NCBI GenBank assembly: GCA_001799635.1
Contig: MGTV01000039.1
Span: 1 to 64,000 of the forward strand
Reading direction: 5' to 3'
From: Elusimicrobia bacterium GWA2_62_23
GTDB lineage: Bacteria > Elusimicrobiota > Elusimicrobia > Elusimicrobiales > UBA9959
DNA length: 64,000 nt
The notes beneath the pieces are model-generated. The model saw only the letters and a program-made list of their open reading frames with translations. It ran no database searches and had not been told where the DNA came from. Made by a program: the position numbers and the translations under genes. Positions 53,737-62,468 of this stretch are shown in pieces (within the stretch, counting starts at the first letter, position 1; every line of letters begins with the position of its first letter).

Positions 53737-55242
53737 ATGGTTGAAATAAACAAGGCGGATCCCAGGATCCTTGTCATCCGCATGTCCTCTCTCGGGGACA
53801 TCATCCTCACCGCCCCGGTTTTCCGGAGCCTGCGGGCGCGCTGGCCCAAGGCCCGCCTCGAGATCCTGGTAAAGCCCCAGTTCCTGGAAGCCGTCTCCAA
53901 GAGCGCGTTCATCGACGCGGCCATCCCCTTCACCGGCCTGTTCTCCGTGCTGCGCGCGTTGAATTCCGGCGGCTACGACGCCGTGGTGGACCTGCACGAT
54001 ACCCCCCGCAGCCGGCTGCTGGCCCTGTTCTCCCGGGCCCCGGTGCTGCGCTACCGCAAGGATTCCCTCGCCCGCCGGCTTTTCGTCAATTTCCGTATTC
54101 CCAGCCCCTCGCTCGAGCGCCACACGCTGGACCGCTACCTTGACGCCATCCGCCCCCTCGGCGTGGAGCCGGCACTTTCCGGGCCGGAGCTTGGCGACTG
54201 GACCAGGGGGGCCGGAGCCCCGGCGCTGAAGCCGGGGCCGCTGAAGATCTGCCTGCTGCAGACCGCTTTCCTCGGCGACTGCGTGCTCACCCTTCCGCTG
54301 CTGAAGGAACTCAAAGAACGGCTCCCCGGTTCCGCCGTTACCGTGGTGACCAGGCCGGAAACGGCCGGGATCTTCGCCGCGTCGGGCCTCGCGGACCGCA
54401 TCATAGAGGACAGGAAGAAGACCGCCCCGTCCCGCCTGGCCGAATTCTCTCGCCTGACTTCGGAGCTGAGGGCCGGCGGCTTTGACGCCGCCATTATCCC
54501 CCACCGCTCGCTGCGCAGCGCCCTGCTGGCCTGGAGGGCCGGCATCCCGGTGCGTGTGGGCTTCGCCTCCAGCGCGGGCAGGTTCCTCCTGACCCACAAG
54601 GTGCCTTTCTCCTGGCTGCTGCACGACGTGGAGCGCAACCTGGCGCTGCTTTCGCCGCTGGCCGAAAACCTCAAGTCTGTTTTTCCCGGCCTGCGCCAGG
54701 ACGACGCGGCGGCCCCTCCTTTTACCTCCAGGGACAAGGTGCTGGCCGGCGTCAACGCCGGCTCGGCCTGGCCTACCAAGCGCTGGCCGGCCGCCAGCTG
54801 GGCGCGGCTTATCCGGCGCCTGGCCGCGCATTACGGCGGCAAGGTGCTCCTGGTGGGCGGCCCCGGCGAGACCGCCTGGAACGCCGAGATAGAGCGCCTC
54901 GCCGGGCCGGAGAACTGCCTGAACCTTACCGGCAAGACAACCATGTCCGGCCTGATGGAGGCCATACGCCCGCTCAAGGTCTTCGTCTCCAACGATTCCG
55001 GGCCGATGCATATCGCCGCCGCGCTGGGCGTGCCGGCGGTGGGCGTGTTCGGCCCTACCACGCGGGAACTGGGGTTCTTCCCCTACGGTCCGGATAACCG
55101 CGTCGTGGAGACGCAGCTGGCCTGCCGCCCCTGCGCCCTGCACGGTTCCCGCACCTGCCCCCGCGGCCACTTCCTCTGCATGCGCCTGCTGACGGTCGGC
55201 GAGGTTTTTGAGGCCGCGGCCGCGAGGCTGCCGGTAAATTAA
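53737..55242 (+). CDS. GT9-family heptosyltransferase with duplicated N-terminal (acceptor-side) domain
   Basis: ILVIRMSSLGDIILTAPVFRSLRARWPKARLEIL (first N-domain), ICLLQTAFLGDCVLTLPLLKELKERLPGSAVTVVTRPE (second N-domain), one C-domain with VNAGSAWPTKRWP and SNDSGPMHIAAALGVPAVGVFGPT. Confidence 0.9.
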   Translation: MVEINKADPRILVIRMSSLGDIILTAPVFRSLRARWPKARLEILVKPQFLEAVSKSAFIDAAIPFTGLFSVLRALNSGGYDAVVDLHDTPRSRLLALFSRAPVLRYRKDSLARRLFVNFRIPSPSLERHTLDRYLDAIRPLGVEPALSGPELGDWTRGAGAPALKPGPLKICLLQTAFLGDCVLTLPLLKELKERLPGSAVTVVTRPETAGIFAASGLADRIIEDRKKTAPSRLAEFSRLTSELRAGGFDAAIIPHRSLRSALLAWRAGIPVRVGFASSAGRFLLTHKVPFSWLLHDVERNLALLSPLAENLKSVFPGLRQDDAAAPPFTSRDKVLAGVNAGSAWPTKRWPAASWARLIRRLAAHYGGKVLLVGGPGETAWNAEIERLAGPENCLNLTGKTTMSGLMEAIRPLKVFVSNDSGPMHIAAALGVPAVGVFGPTTRELGFFPYGPDNRVVETQLACRPCALHGSRTCPRGHFLCMRLLTVGEVFEAAAARLPVN

Positions 55243-55250
55243 GGAGTTCT

Positions 55251-56060
55251 ATGCCAGGTATCATAGCCGCAGTGGTCCTTATCCTGCTCGCCGCCAGCGC
55301 CCGCTGGACTTGGTGGCGTTCCAAAGCTCCGGGGCTGAAAGTGCTGTGTTATCACAAGGTGGGGGTCCCTCCGGCCGGCTCCAAATTAAAGGACCTCTGG
55401 GTGAGCCCTGAGCGCTTCCGGGCCCAGGTGAAATACCTGCTGGACCACGGCTACACCACCATCCTCTTCTCCGACCTGAAGAAAGCCTATGACGGGAAAA
55501 AGCAGCTGCCCGAGAAAGCGGTGCTCATCACCTTCGACGACGGCTACGAGAACAATTACTCCGTGGCCTGGCCCATACTCAGGGAACTGGGCGCCAAGGG
55601 GAACATCTTCGTGGTGTACAACACCATGGGTAAGGCGAACCTCTGGCACAACCCGGCTTCCGAGCCCTGGGTAAAGATGGCCACCCTGGCCCAGTTGAAG
55701 GAGATGCAGGACAGCGGCGTGATGGAATACGGCTCCCACACCATGAACCATGTCCACCTGCCGGCGCTGAAACTGGAAGACGCCGCCTGGGAGATGGCGG
55801 AATCCAAGCGCCAGCTGGAAGCCGCCTTCGGCCGCGAGATGTGCGCCTTCGCCTATCCGTACGGGGAAGGCGCGTACGTTCCCGCCGTGCGCGAAAAAGC
55901 CCTTGAGGCCGGCTACCTCTTCGATTTCAGTTTTCAGCAGGGCAAGACGCCGTGGCCCTGGGACCGCGCCGCCGGGCCTATCGACCGGCTTTTCATCCGC
56001 GGGGGCGACACGCTCTGGGACCTGGCCCTCCAGCTGGGCCGCGGGGCCTCCCGCCTTTGA
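55251..56060 (+). CDS. Polysaccharide deacetylase family protein
   Basis: AVLITFDDGYENNYSVAWPILRELGAKGNIFVVYNTMG...YGSHTMNHVHLP. Confidence 0.93.
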   Translation: MPGIIAAVVLILLAASARWTWWRSKAPGLKVLCYHKVGVPPAGSKLKDLWVSPERFRAQVKYLLDHGYTTILFSDLKKAYDGKKQLPEKAVLITFDDGYENNYSVAWPILRELGAKGNIFVVYNTMGKANLWHNPASEPWVKMATLAQLKEMQDSGVMEYGSHTMNHVHLPALKLEDAAWEMAESKRQLEAAFGREMCAFAYPYGEGAYVPAVREKALEAGYLFDFSFQQGKTPWPWDRAAGPIDRLFIRGGDTLWDLALQLGRGASRL

Positions 56061-56111
56061 CGGCGGGCCGGCCCGCGCTATTGCTATAATATCTTCTCGA
56101 GGAGAACGAAA

Positions 56112-56312
56112 ATGAACGACCTTGGAATCGGAAAACTTGTGAGCGAACTGGCCATGACCAATACCGAGCTGTGGCACGAGGAGGACAAGGCCCGGGTCGG
56201 CGACGTCCCCGCTATCGCCGCCGCCAAGAAGAACATAGATAAACTCAACCAGAAGCGCAACGACCTGATAGAGCGCATAGACGAAAAAGTGCTGGAGGCC
56301 ATCAATGGCTGA
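56112..56312 (+). CDS. DUF4254 protein, N-terminal half (split gene)
   Basis: [50 protein letters not shown]. Confidence 0.8.
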   Translation: MNDLGIGKLVSELAMTNTELWHEEDKARVGDVPAIAAAKKNIDKLNQKRNDLIERIDEKVLEAING

Positions 56313-56586
56313 GACAGTAGGCAGCCTGGCCGATAAGATCAGCATCATCCAGCTCAAGATCTTCCACATGCGCGAGCAGCTCGCCCGCGCCGACGCCACC
56401 GAAGAGCACAAGGCCGCCTGCGCGGCGAAACTCGACGTGATGGGCGTCCAGCTCAGGGACCTCGGCGACGAAATGACCCAGCTCGTCTCCGACGTGGCCG
56501 CGGGCCGCGTGAAGCTCAAGATCTACCGGCAGTTCAAGATGTACAACGACCCGCGGTACCGCTCCAAAGCGGCGCCCGCCAACTAG
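56305..56586 (+). CDS. DUF4254 protein, C-terminal half (split gene)
   Basis: [83 protein letters not shown]; own GGAGG site. Confidence 0.8.
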   Translation: MAETVGSLADKISIIQLKIFHMREQLARADATEEHKAACAAKLDVMGVQLRDLGDEMTQLVSDVAAGRVKLKIYRQFKMYNDPRYRSKAAPAN

Positions 56587-56589
56587 GCC

Positions 56590-57537
56590 ATGGGCCCCGG
56601 CATACTGGTCATAGTTTACAAGGGCATCGGCGACGTGCTGCTGACCACGCCGCTGCTGCGCGCCCTGAAGAAAGGCATGCCGGATTCCCGCCTCTATTTC
56701 CTCACGCGCCGCCCCTCCCGCGCCATCCTGGCCGGCAACCCCCGCCTCGACGGGGTGTTTATCAGGGAAGACCGCCCCCTCGCCGCTATCAGGCGGGCCG
56801 GCATAGACATTTCACTGGACTTCATGCGTTCCAGTTCTTCCGGGTTCTACGCGCTCTTCTCCGGGGCGAAAAAGCGCCTGGCCTTCAGCTTCCCCGCCGG
56901 CCGCCTCTTCCACAATATCCTGCCGGCCAAAAAGAATACGCGGCACTACACGGTGCTCGACAGGCTGGAGCTCCTCGAACCCCTGGGCGTAGCGCCCGAC
57001 GGCACACAGCCGGAGCTTTCTTTCCTGCCCGCCAACGCGGCCAGGGCCGGGAATTTCCTGGCCGGGGCCGGCGTCCGGCCGGAAGACAAGATCATAACTT
57101 TCGACATAACCAGCCCCCGCGAGCACCGGCGCTGGGCCCCTGAGCGCTTCGCCGCGCTGGCCGACCGCCTCAGCGCCGCCTACGGCGCGAAGGTCGTTTT
57201 TTTGTGGGGGCCCGGCGAGCTCGACTACGTGAAGGCGGCGCTGGCCCTGGCGCGCGAAAAGCATTTGCTGTGCCCCGATTTCGACCTGCTGGACCTGGCG
57301 GCGCTCATTGGCCGCGCCTTCCTCCACGTCGGCACCAGTTCCGCCCCCATGCACATCGCCGTGAGCCAGCGCGTGCCCACTTTCATCATCTACGCCCCGC
57401 AGAACGCGCCGTGGAGCTGGACGCCGCCCGGCCCGGGCCATTCCTGGGCCCAGGGCGAACTGGACGCGCTCCCGCTCGACGAGGTCTGGGCCCGCCTTTC
57501 CGCCCACGTCGAGGCGCTCAAGGGGGTGCCGGTCTGA
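56590..57537 (+). CDS. GT9-family glycosyltransferase (heptosyltransferase-like)
   Basis: ILVIVYKGIGDVLLTTPLLRALKKGMPDSRLYFLTRRPS...HVGTSSAPMHIAVSQRVPTFIIYAP. Confidence 0.88.
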   Translation: MGPGILVIVYKGIGDVLLTTPLLRALKKGMPDSRLYFLTRRPSRAILAGNPRLDGVFIREDRPLAAIRRAGIDISLDFMRSSSSGFYALFSGAKKRLAFSFPAGRLFHNILPAKKNTRHYTVLDRLELLEPLGVAPDGTQPELSFLPANAARAGNFLAGAGVRPEDKIITFDITSPREHRRWAPERFAALADRLSAAYGAKVVFLWGPGELDYVKAALALAREKHLLCPDFDLLDLAALIGRAFLHVGTSSAPMHIAVSQRVPTFIIYAPQNAPWSWTPPGPGHSWAQGELDALPLDEVWARLSAHVEALKGVPV

Positions 57538-58643
57538 GCGCCGCTTCTTCCTCCCCCAAGGCGGTCCGCGACGGGCTGCGCGCCTCCCTCACCGGGCGCC
57601 TTGCGCTCAGGACCCTTTCCCTGGCCTACGGCGGCGCCGTGGCGGCGCGCCGCGGCCTCTATTCCTCCGGGGTGCTTAAATCCAGGGCCCTCCCCGTTCC
57701 CGTAGTCTGTTTCGGCAATATTTCCGCCGGCGGCACCGGCAAGACCTCCACCGTGATAGCGGCGGCGCAGGAGCTGGCCCGGTCCGGCCGCCATCCGGCC
57801 GTGCTGCTGCGCGGCTACAAGCGCAGCTCCTCCGCCCCGAAGCTCGTGATCCTGGCCCGCGGCCGGTCTTTCTCCCTCGCCGACACCGGCGACGAGGCGC
57901 TGATGATCTACCGCACCCTGGAAAAAGAAGGCGTGCCGGTGCTGGTTTCCCCGGACCGTTACGCTTCCGGCACCGCCGCCGTAAAACAGCTCGGCGCGGA
58001 TATCATCCTCATGGACGACGGCTTTCAGCATTTTTCCCTCAAGCGCGACGCCGACATCGTCCTGGTCAACGCCACCGCCCCTTTCTACGCGGACCACATG
58101 CTCCCCTACGGGGACCTGCGCGAATCCCCCCGCGGCCTCGCCCGGGCGCGCGCGGTGGTCATCTCCCATTGCGAACACGCCTCCCAGGAACAGATAGACG
58201 CGCTCGCGGCCGAGATCAAAAAAATAAACCCGGCGGCGGAGATCATCGAGAGCATGCACGCCCCCGAGTTCTTCCTGGACCCGGCCACCGCGCACCCGGT
58301 GGACCTCAACCTCCTGAAGGGGCGTCCCGCCGCGGCTATTTCCGCCATCGGCGACCCCGAATCTTTCGAAGGCGCCCTGCGCAAGATGAAAATAGACCTC
58401 AAGCAGATCTGGCGCTACCCCGACCACCACGCTTTTACCCCCGCCGAGCTCGCGACGGCCCAGGAGGCGCGCGGCGGTCTGCCGCTCATAACTACGTACA
58501 AGGACTTCGCGCGTTTTCCCTCCGGCTGGCAGGGCATCCTCAAGGGCGGGGTACTGATCCTTTCGGTGAAGATAGTCTTTCTCTGCGACGGCTGGCGCAA
58601 GCTGTCCGCCGTCATGGCCGAAGCCGCCGGGAGGCGCGCCTGA
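57534..58643 (+). CDS. lpxK: Tetraacyldisaccharide 4'-kinase LpxK; start uncertain (CTG at 57534 is the best fit)
   Basis: LPVPVVCFGNISAGGTGKTSTVIAAAQELARSGRHPAVLLRGYKR...DADIVLVNATAPFYADHMLPYGDLRESPRGLARARAVVISH; ORF-track start 57204 would overlap most of the GT9 3' end. Confidence 0.9.
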   Translation: MSAASSSPKAVRDGLRASLTGRLALRTLSLAYGGAVAARRGLYSSGVLKSRALPVPVVCFGNISAGGTGKTSTVIAAAQELARSGRHPAVLLRGYKRSSSAPKLVILARGRSFSLADTGDEALMIYRTLEKEGVPVLVSPDRYASGTAAVKQLGADIILMDDGFQHFSLKRDADIVLVNATAPFYADHMLPYGDLRESPRGLARARAVVISHCEHASQEQIDALAAEIKKINPAAEIIESMHAPEFFLDPATAHPVDLNLLKGRPAAAISAIGDPESFEGALRKMKIDLKQIWRYPDHHAFTPAELATAQEARGGLPLITTYKDFARFPSGWQGILKGGVLILSVKIVFLCDGWRKLSAVMAEAAGRRA

Positions 58644-59218
58644 TGCGCGCCTGGCCCGCCCGCCTGGTCCGCCGCGCCCCCCGCCCCACGGCTTTCCTGG
58701 ACCGGGACGGAGTCCTTAACCACAACCGCGCCGGCTCCTACGTGACCGAGCCGGGGCAGCTCAAGATCTATGCGGCCGTTCCCGCGGCCCTGCGCCTGCT
58801 GGCGCGAAAAGGCTACCGGCTGGTGGTCGTCACCAACCAGTCGGCCGTCGCCCGCGGCTATATGCCCCTGGCCCGGGCCAAGGCCATAAACAGGCGCCTG
58901 GCCGCCCTGCTGAAGGCCGCCGGCGCCGGAGTGGACGCCGTCTATTTCTGTCCCCACGGCCCGGCCGGCGGCTGCCGCTGCCGCAAGCCCGAGCCCGGGC
59001 TTATAGAGGAAGCCAACCGGGATTGCCCTGCTGACATGGCCGGGTCTTTCGTCGCCGGGGACAAGCGCAGCGACCTGGAACTCGGCCGTAAGGCAGGCTT
59101 AAAGGCTTTCCTTGTCCGCACCGGACAATGGCGTTCCGCCGGGAAAGCCCACGGCGCCCGCGAGTTTTCGAACCTGCTGGCCCTGGCCCGGGCCGTACCG
59201 GACTTAAAAGGAAAATAA
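58643..59218 (+). CDS. gmhB: D-glycero-D-manno-heptose 1,7-bisphosphate 7-phosphatase (HAD-IIIA)
   Basis: TAFLDRDGVLNHNRAGSYVTEPGQLKIYAAVPAALRLLARKGYRLVVVTNQSAVARGYM...CPHGPAGGCRCRKPEPGLI; start at internal ATG. Confidence 0.9.
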   Translation: MRAWPARLVRRAPRPTAFLDRDGVLNHNRAGSYVTEPGQLKIYAAVPAALRLLARKGYRLVVVTNQSAVARGYMPLARAKAINRRLAALLKAAGAGVDAVYFCPHGPAGGCRCRKPEPGLIEEANRDCPADMAGSFVAGDKRSDLELGRKAGLKAFLVRTGQWRSAGKAHGAREFSNLLALARAVPDLKGK

Positions 59219-59219
59219 A

Positions 59220-59771
59220 ATGAAAAAACGCATACTCGTCTCCCAGATAGCCACCCTCCTGCTGTTCCTCGCGGCCAGGCCCGAGAACTGGCGGCTGTTC
59301 TTCGCCGGACTCGGAGTGATGGCGCTGGGCCAGCTGGTCCGGCTGGCGGCGAGCGCGGCCATAGTGAAGTCCAAGACCCTTACGGTCACCGGCCCCTACG
59401 CCGTAGTGCGCAACCCCCTCTACCTGGGCACCATGCTCATGACGGCCGGCCTGCTGCTCATGCTCTCCGCCCCCACCCGGCCGCTGCTGACCGCGGGGAT
59501 CTGGGCCTTTGCGGCCGCCTCTTTCGGCTGGATCTATTACGTGACCATCAAGGCGGAAGAGGTCTTCCTGCTCGGCGTTTACGGCAAGGACTTCGAGGCC
59601 TATATGAAGGACGTGCCCGCCATCCTCCCCTGCGTCTTCGGCCTCGGCGGGTTCTTCGACTGGTCCGCCTACTCCCGGGAAGTTTTCCTCAAGAACAAGG
59701 AATGGCGCGGCATGACCGCGGCGTTCCTGCTGGCCGCCCTGACGGCCGCCAGGATCAAGTATGGTTTTTAA
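59220..59771 (+). CDS. Isoprenylcysteine carboxyl methyltransferase-like / PEMT-type membrane methyltransferase
   Basis: VTGPYAVVRNPLYLGTMLMTAGLLLML...EEVFLLGVYGKDFEAYMKDVPAILP. Confidence 0.85.
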   Translation: MKKRILVSQIATLLLFLAARPENWRLFFAGLGVMALGQLVRLAASAAIVKSKTLTVTGPYAVVRNPLYLGTMLMTAGLLLMLSAPTRPLLTAGIWAFAAASFGWIYYVTIKAEEVFLLGVYGKDFEAYMKDVPAILPCVFGLGGFFDWSAYSREVFLKNKEWRGMTAAFLLAALTAARIKYGF

Positions 59772-60582
59772 GGGGCTGCTGCTCGCCCTCCTGCTGCCGG
59801 CCGCGGGCCTGGCCGGCAGCAATAAGGACCTGTTGATCCATCCTTTCTGGGGCCTGCCGGCCTCCACGGCCGCGGTCACTTCGCAACTCCCCGGGCTTGT
59901 AGTCGGGGAGACCCTGGAATACGACATTCATTGGGGCGTCATCCAGGTGGGCAAGGCCTACCTGCGCATCTACGAGGCCGTAGAGATCTCCTCCCGCCCC
60001 GCCTGGCATATAGTTTCCGACGCGAAGTCGGGCGCCTTTATAGCCAATTTCTACAAGGTGGACGACCGCAACGAGGCCTGGATGGACGCGCAGGACCTGC
60101 ACTCCTACGGCTATTACAAGAAGATCTCCGAAGGCAAGCATTTCTTCAACGAGTGGGTGGTCTTCGATAATCCGGCCGGCAAGTACTACGGTACCAAGAT
60201 GAACCGCAAGCGCCAGGTCTCGAATTTCGAAGGCGTCCTGGACAAGCCCGTCAACGACGTGCTCTCCGCCGTCTACCGCCTGCGCGCCATGACGCTGGAA
60301 CCCGGCAAGGCCATAGAGATGGACGTGAACACCAAGAGGAACTGGCGCCTGAGCGTCAAGGCCGGTAAGCGCGAGAAGATGAAGACGGATTTCGGCAAAA
60401 AGAAATGCATCCTGTTCGAGCCCATGGTGGGCGACGAAGGGCTTTTTGTGGCCAAAGCCGGGCGCCGCATGCTGGTCTGGATAACCGACGACGAGCTCAA
60501 ACTGCCCATGGTGCTGAAAGCCGAGATCTTCATAGGGTCGATCACGGCCCGCCTGGTCCGCCGCACCATAGAGGCCCGCTGA
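59761..60582 (+). CDS. DUF3108 family exported protein
   Basis: VGETLEYDIHWGVIQVGKAYLRIYEAV...WHIVSDAKSGAFIANFYKVDDRNEAWMD...GRRMLVWITDDELKLPMVLKAEIFIGSITARL. Confidence 0.88.
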   Translation: MVFKGLLLALLLPAAGLAGSNKDLLIHPFWGLPASTAAVTSQLPGLVVGETLEYDIHWGVIQVGKAYLRIYEAVEISSRPAWHIVSDAKSGAFIANFYKVDDRNEAWMDAQDLHSYGYYKKISEGKHFFNEWVVFDNPAGKYYGTKMNRKRQVSNFEGVLDKPVNDVLSAVYRLRAMTLEPGKAIEMDVNTKRNWRLSVKAGKREKMKTDFGKKKCILFEPMVGDEGLFVAKAGRRMLVWITDDELKLPMVLKAEIFIGSITARLVRRTIEAR

Positions 60583-60637
60583 CGGGGGCCCCTCCCCCTT
60601 CCACCGATACCTTATACCCCGCCGCCTCCGGCTTTGT

Positions 60638-60643
60638 TATAAT
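60638..60643 (+). promoter_or_regulatory. -10 box (TGT-TATAAT, extended type) 9 bp from the hldA-like start
   Basis: TTGTTATAATATCTATATTATG. Confidence 0.6.
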
Positions 60644-60652
60644 ATCTATATT

Positions 60653-61669
60653 ATGACCAAGTCCGGATTCCAGAGACTTTCCAGGATAGTGGCCGGTTTC
60701 TCCGGCCGGCGTATAGCGGTCTTCGGCGACATGATGCTGGACCGCTACGTTAAAGGTTCAGTTAAACGCATTTCCCCCGAAGCTCCCGTGCCCGTGGTGC
60801 GGGTGCATTCCGAATCCGCCGTGTGCGGCGGCTCGGCCAACGTGGCGGTGAACCTGGCCACCCTCGGCGCCGAGCCGGTACTGGTCTCCGTGGCCGGCAC
60901 GGACACGGCGGCCGACGAACTGGCCGGCCTGCTGGCCACTGCCGGCGTGTCCTCCGACTCCCTGGTCCGTTCCCCCGAATTCCCCACCATAGAGAAGACC
61001 CGCGTCATAGCCGAGCACCAGCAGGTGGTCCGCTTCGACCGGGAAGCCGCCGGCCGCCTCGCTCCCGCCGTCAAGAAAGCCGCGCTGGCCTCGCTGGCCT
61101 CGGCCCTGAAGGAAGGCTGCGAAGCGCTCATCCTCTCCGATTACGGCAAAGGCCTGCTCGAGCCCGACACCATCAAGGCGGCCGTCCGCCTGGCCGCGGC
61201 GCGCCAGGTGCCGGTCTTCGTGGACCCCAAGGTGGAACACTTCCAGCTTTACCGCGGCGTGGCCTGCATCACGCCAAATACCATGGAAGCTTTCGGCGGG
61301 ATGCGCCTGCCGCAGAAGGACGGCCAGCCGGCCGCCGAAGAACTTGGCCGCCGGATCCTGGCCAAACTGGGCTGCCGTTCGCTGCTGATCACCCAGGGCG
61401 AGCACGGCATGACGCTGTTCACCCGCCGCGGCTCCTCCGTGGTGCCCGTGCATATCCCCACCCGCGCCCGCGAGGTCTTCGACGTGACCGGCGCCGGCGA
61501 CACCGTTATTTCCACGCTGGCCCTTACCTGGGCCGCGGGGGCTTCCCCGGAGGAAGCCGCCCTGGCCGCCAACTTCGCGGCCGGCATAGTAGTGGCCAAG
61601 CTGGGCACCGCGTCTGTAACGCGGGAAGAACTTATCGAAAGCGCGAGGTCATGGATAAAAGCTGCCTGA
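60653..61669 (+). CDS. D-glycero-beta-D-manno-heptose-7-phosphate kinase (RfaE domain I / HldA-like)
   Basis: IAVFGDMMLDRYVKGSVKRISPEAPVPVVRVHSESAVCGGSANVAVNLATLGAEPVLVSVAGTD...DVTGAGDTVISTLALTWAAGAS. Confidence 0.94.
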   Translation: MTKSGFQRLSRIVAGFSGRRIAVFGDMMLDRYVKGSVKRISPEAPVPVVRVHSESAVCGGSANVAVNLATLGAEPVLVSVAGTDTAADELAGLLATAGVSSDSLVRSPEFPTIEKTRVIAEHQQVVRFDREAAGRLAPAVKKAALASLASALKEGCEALILSDYGKGLLEPDTIKAAVRLAAARQVPVFVDPKVEHFQLYRGVACITPNTMEAFGGMRLPQKDGQPAAEELGRRILAKLGCRSLLITQGEHGMTLFTRRGSSVVPVHIPTRAREVFDVTGAGDTVISTLALTWAAGASPEEAALAANFAAGIVVAKLGTASVTREELIESARSWIKAA

Positions 61670-62394
61670 TAGTCATTCCGGCCCGCTACGGGTCGCAGAG
61701 GTTCCCGGGCAAGGTCCTGGCGAAGCTCGCGGGTAAACCCGTTATCCAGTGGTGCTGGGAAGCGGCCGTTAAGGCCGGCCTTGGTGAGGTCATCGTCGCT
61801 ACCGAGCACAAGGCGGTGCTGGAGGCCGTCTGCGCCTTCGGCGCGCGCGCCGTAATGACCAGCCCCCGCTGCCAGTCCGGCACCGACCGCGTTTATGAAG
61901 CCGCCCGCGGCAGCAGGGAGAAATTCGTCATCAATATACAGGGCGACGAGCCCTTCATGAAGGCCGCCGTCCTGAAAAAAGCTTTTCTCAAGCTCAAGAA
62001 CTCCCCGGACTGCCAGATAGGCACGGCCTGCACCCGCATCACGGAGAAGGCCGACGTGGAGAATCCCAACTGCGTAAAGGTCGCCATGAGCGGGGAAGGC
62101 CGGGCCCTCTATTTCTCGCGCTGCCCGGTCCCTTTCCATCACCCCCTCTCGGACCTCAAGGGTTATCCTTATTACAGACATTACGGCTTCTATATCTATC
62201 GCCGGGAAGCCCTGAAAAGATTCGTGAGTCTCAAACCCAGCCCGCTGGAGCGGCTGGAACGGCTGGAGCAGCTGCGCGCGCTGGAGAACGGCCTGCGCAT
62301 AGCCGTGGCCCAAGTGCCGGCCCTGGGGCCGGCCATAGACGTGCCGGCGGACCTCAAGGCCGCCGAAAGATTTTTAAAGAAAGCCTGGCGCTAG
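61651..62394 (+). CDS. kdsB: 3-deoxy-manno-octulosonate cytidylyltransferase
   Basis: [83 protein letters not shown] track extends it too far upstream. Confidence 0.95.
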   Translation: MDKSCLIVIPARYGSQRFPGKVLAKLAGKPVIQWCWEAAVKAGLGEVIVATEHKAVLEAVCAFGARAVMTSPRCQSGTDRVYEAARGSREKFVINIQGDEPFMKAAVLKKAFLKLKNSPDCQIGTACTRITEKADVENPNCVKVAMSGEGRALYFSRCPVPFHHPLSDLKGYPYYRHYGFYIYRREALKRFVSLKPSPLERLERLEQLRALENGLRIAVAQVPALGPAIDVPADLKAAERFLKKAWR

Positions 62395-62468
62395 GAGGAC
62401 GCCGGGCCGGGCCGCCCCCCCGCGGGAGCGGCTCTCTCGGTACTCATGCGCTCAAGCGCGGGGACAAA

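Noticed and set aside
62395-62468. Possible regulatory leader before pyrG
   Set aside because: Only a short GCGCTCAAGCGC hairpin and G-rich sequence; no recognisable attenuator or reiterative-initiation tract.
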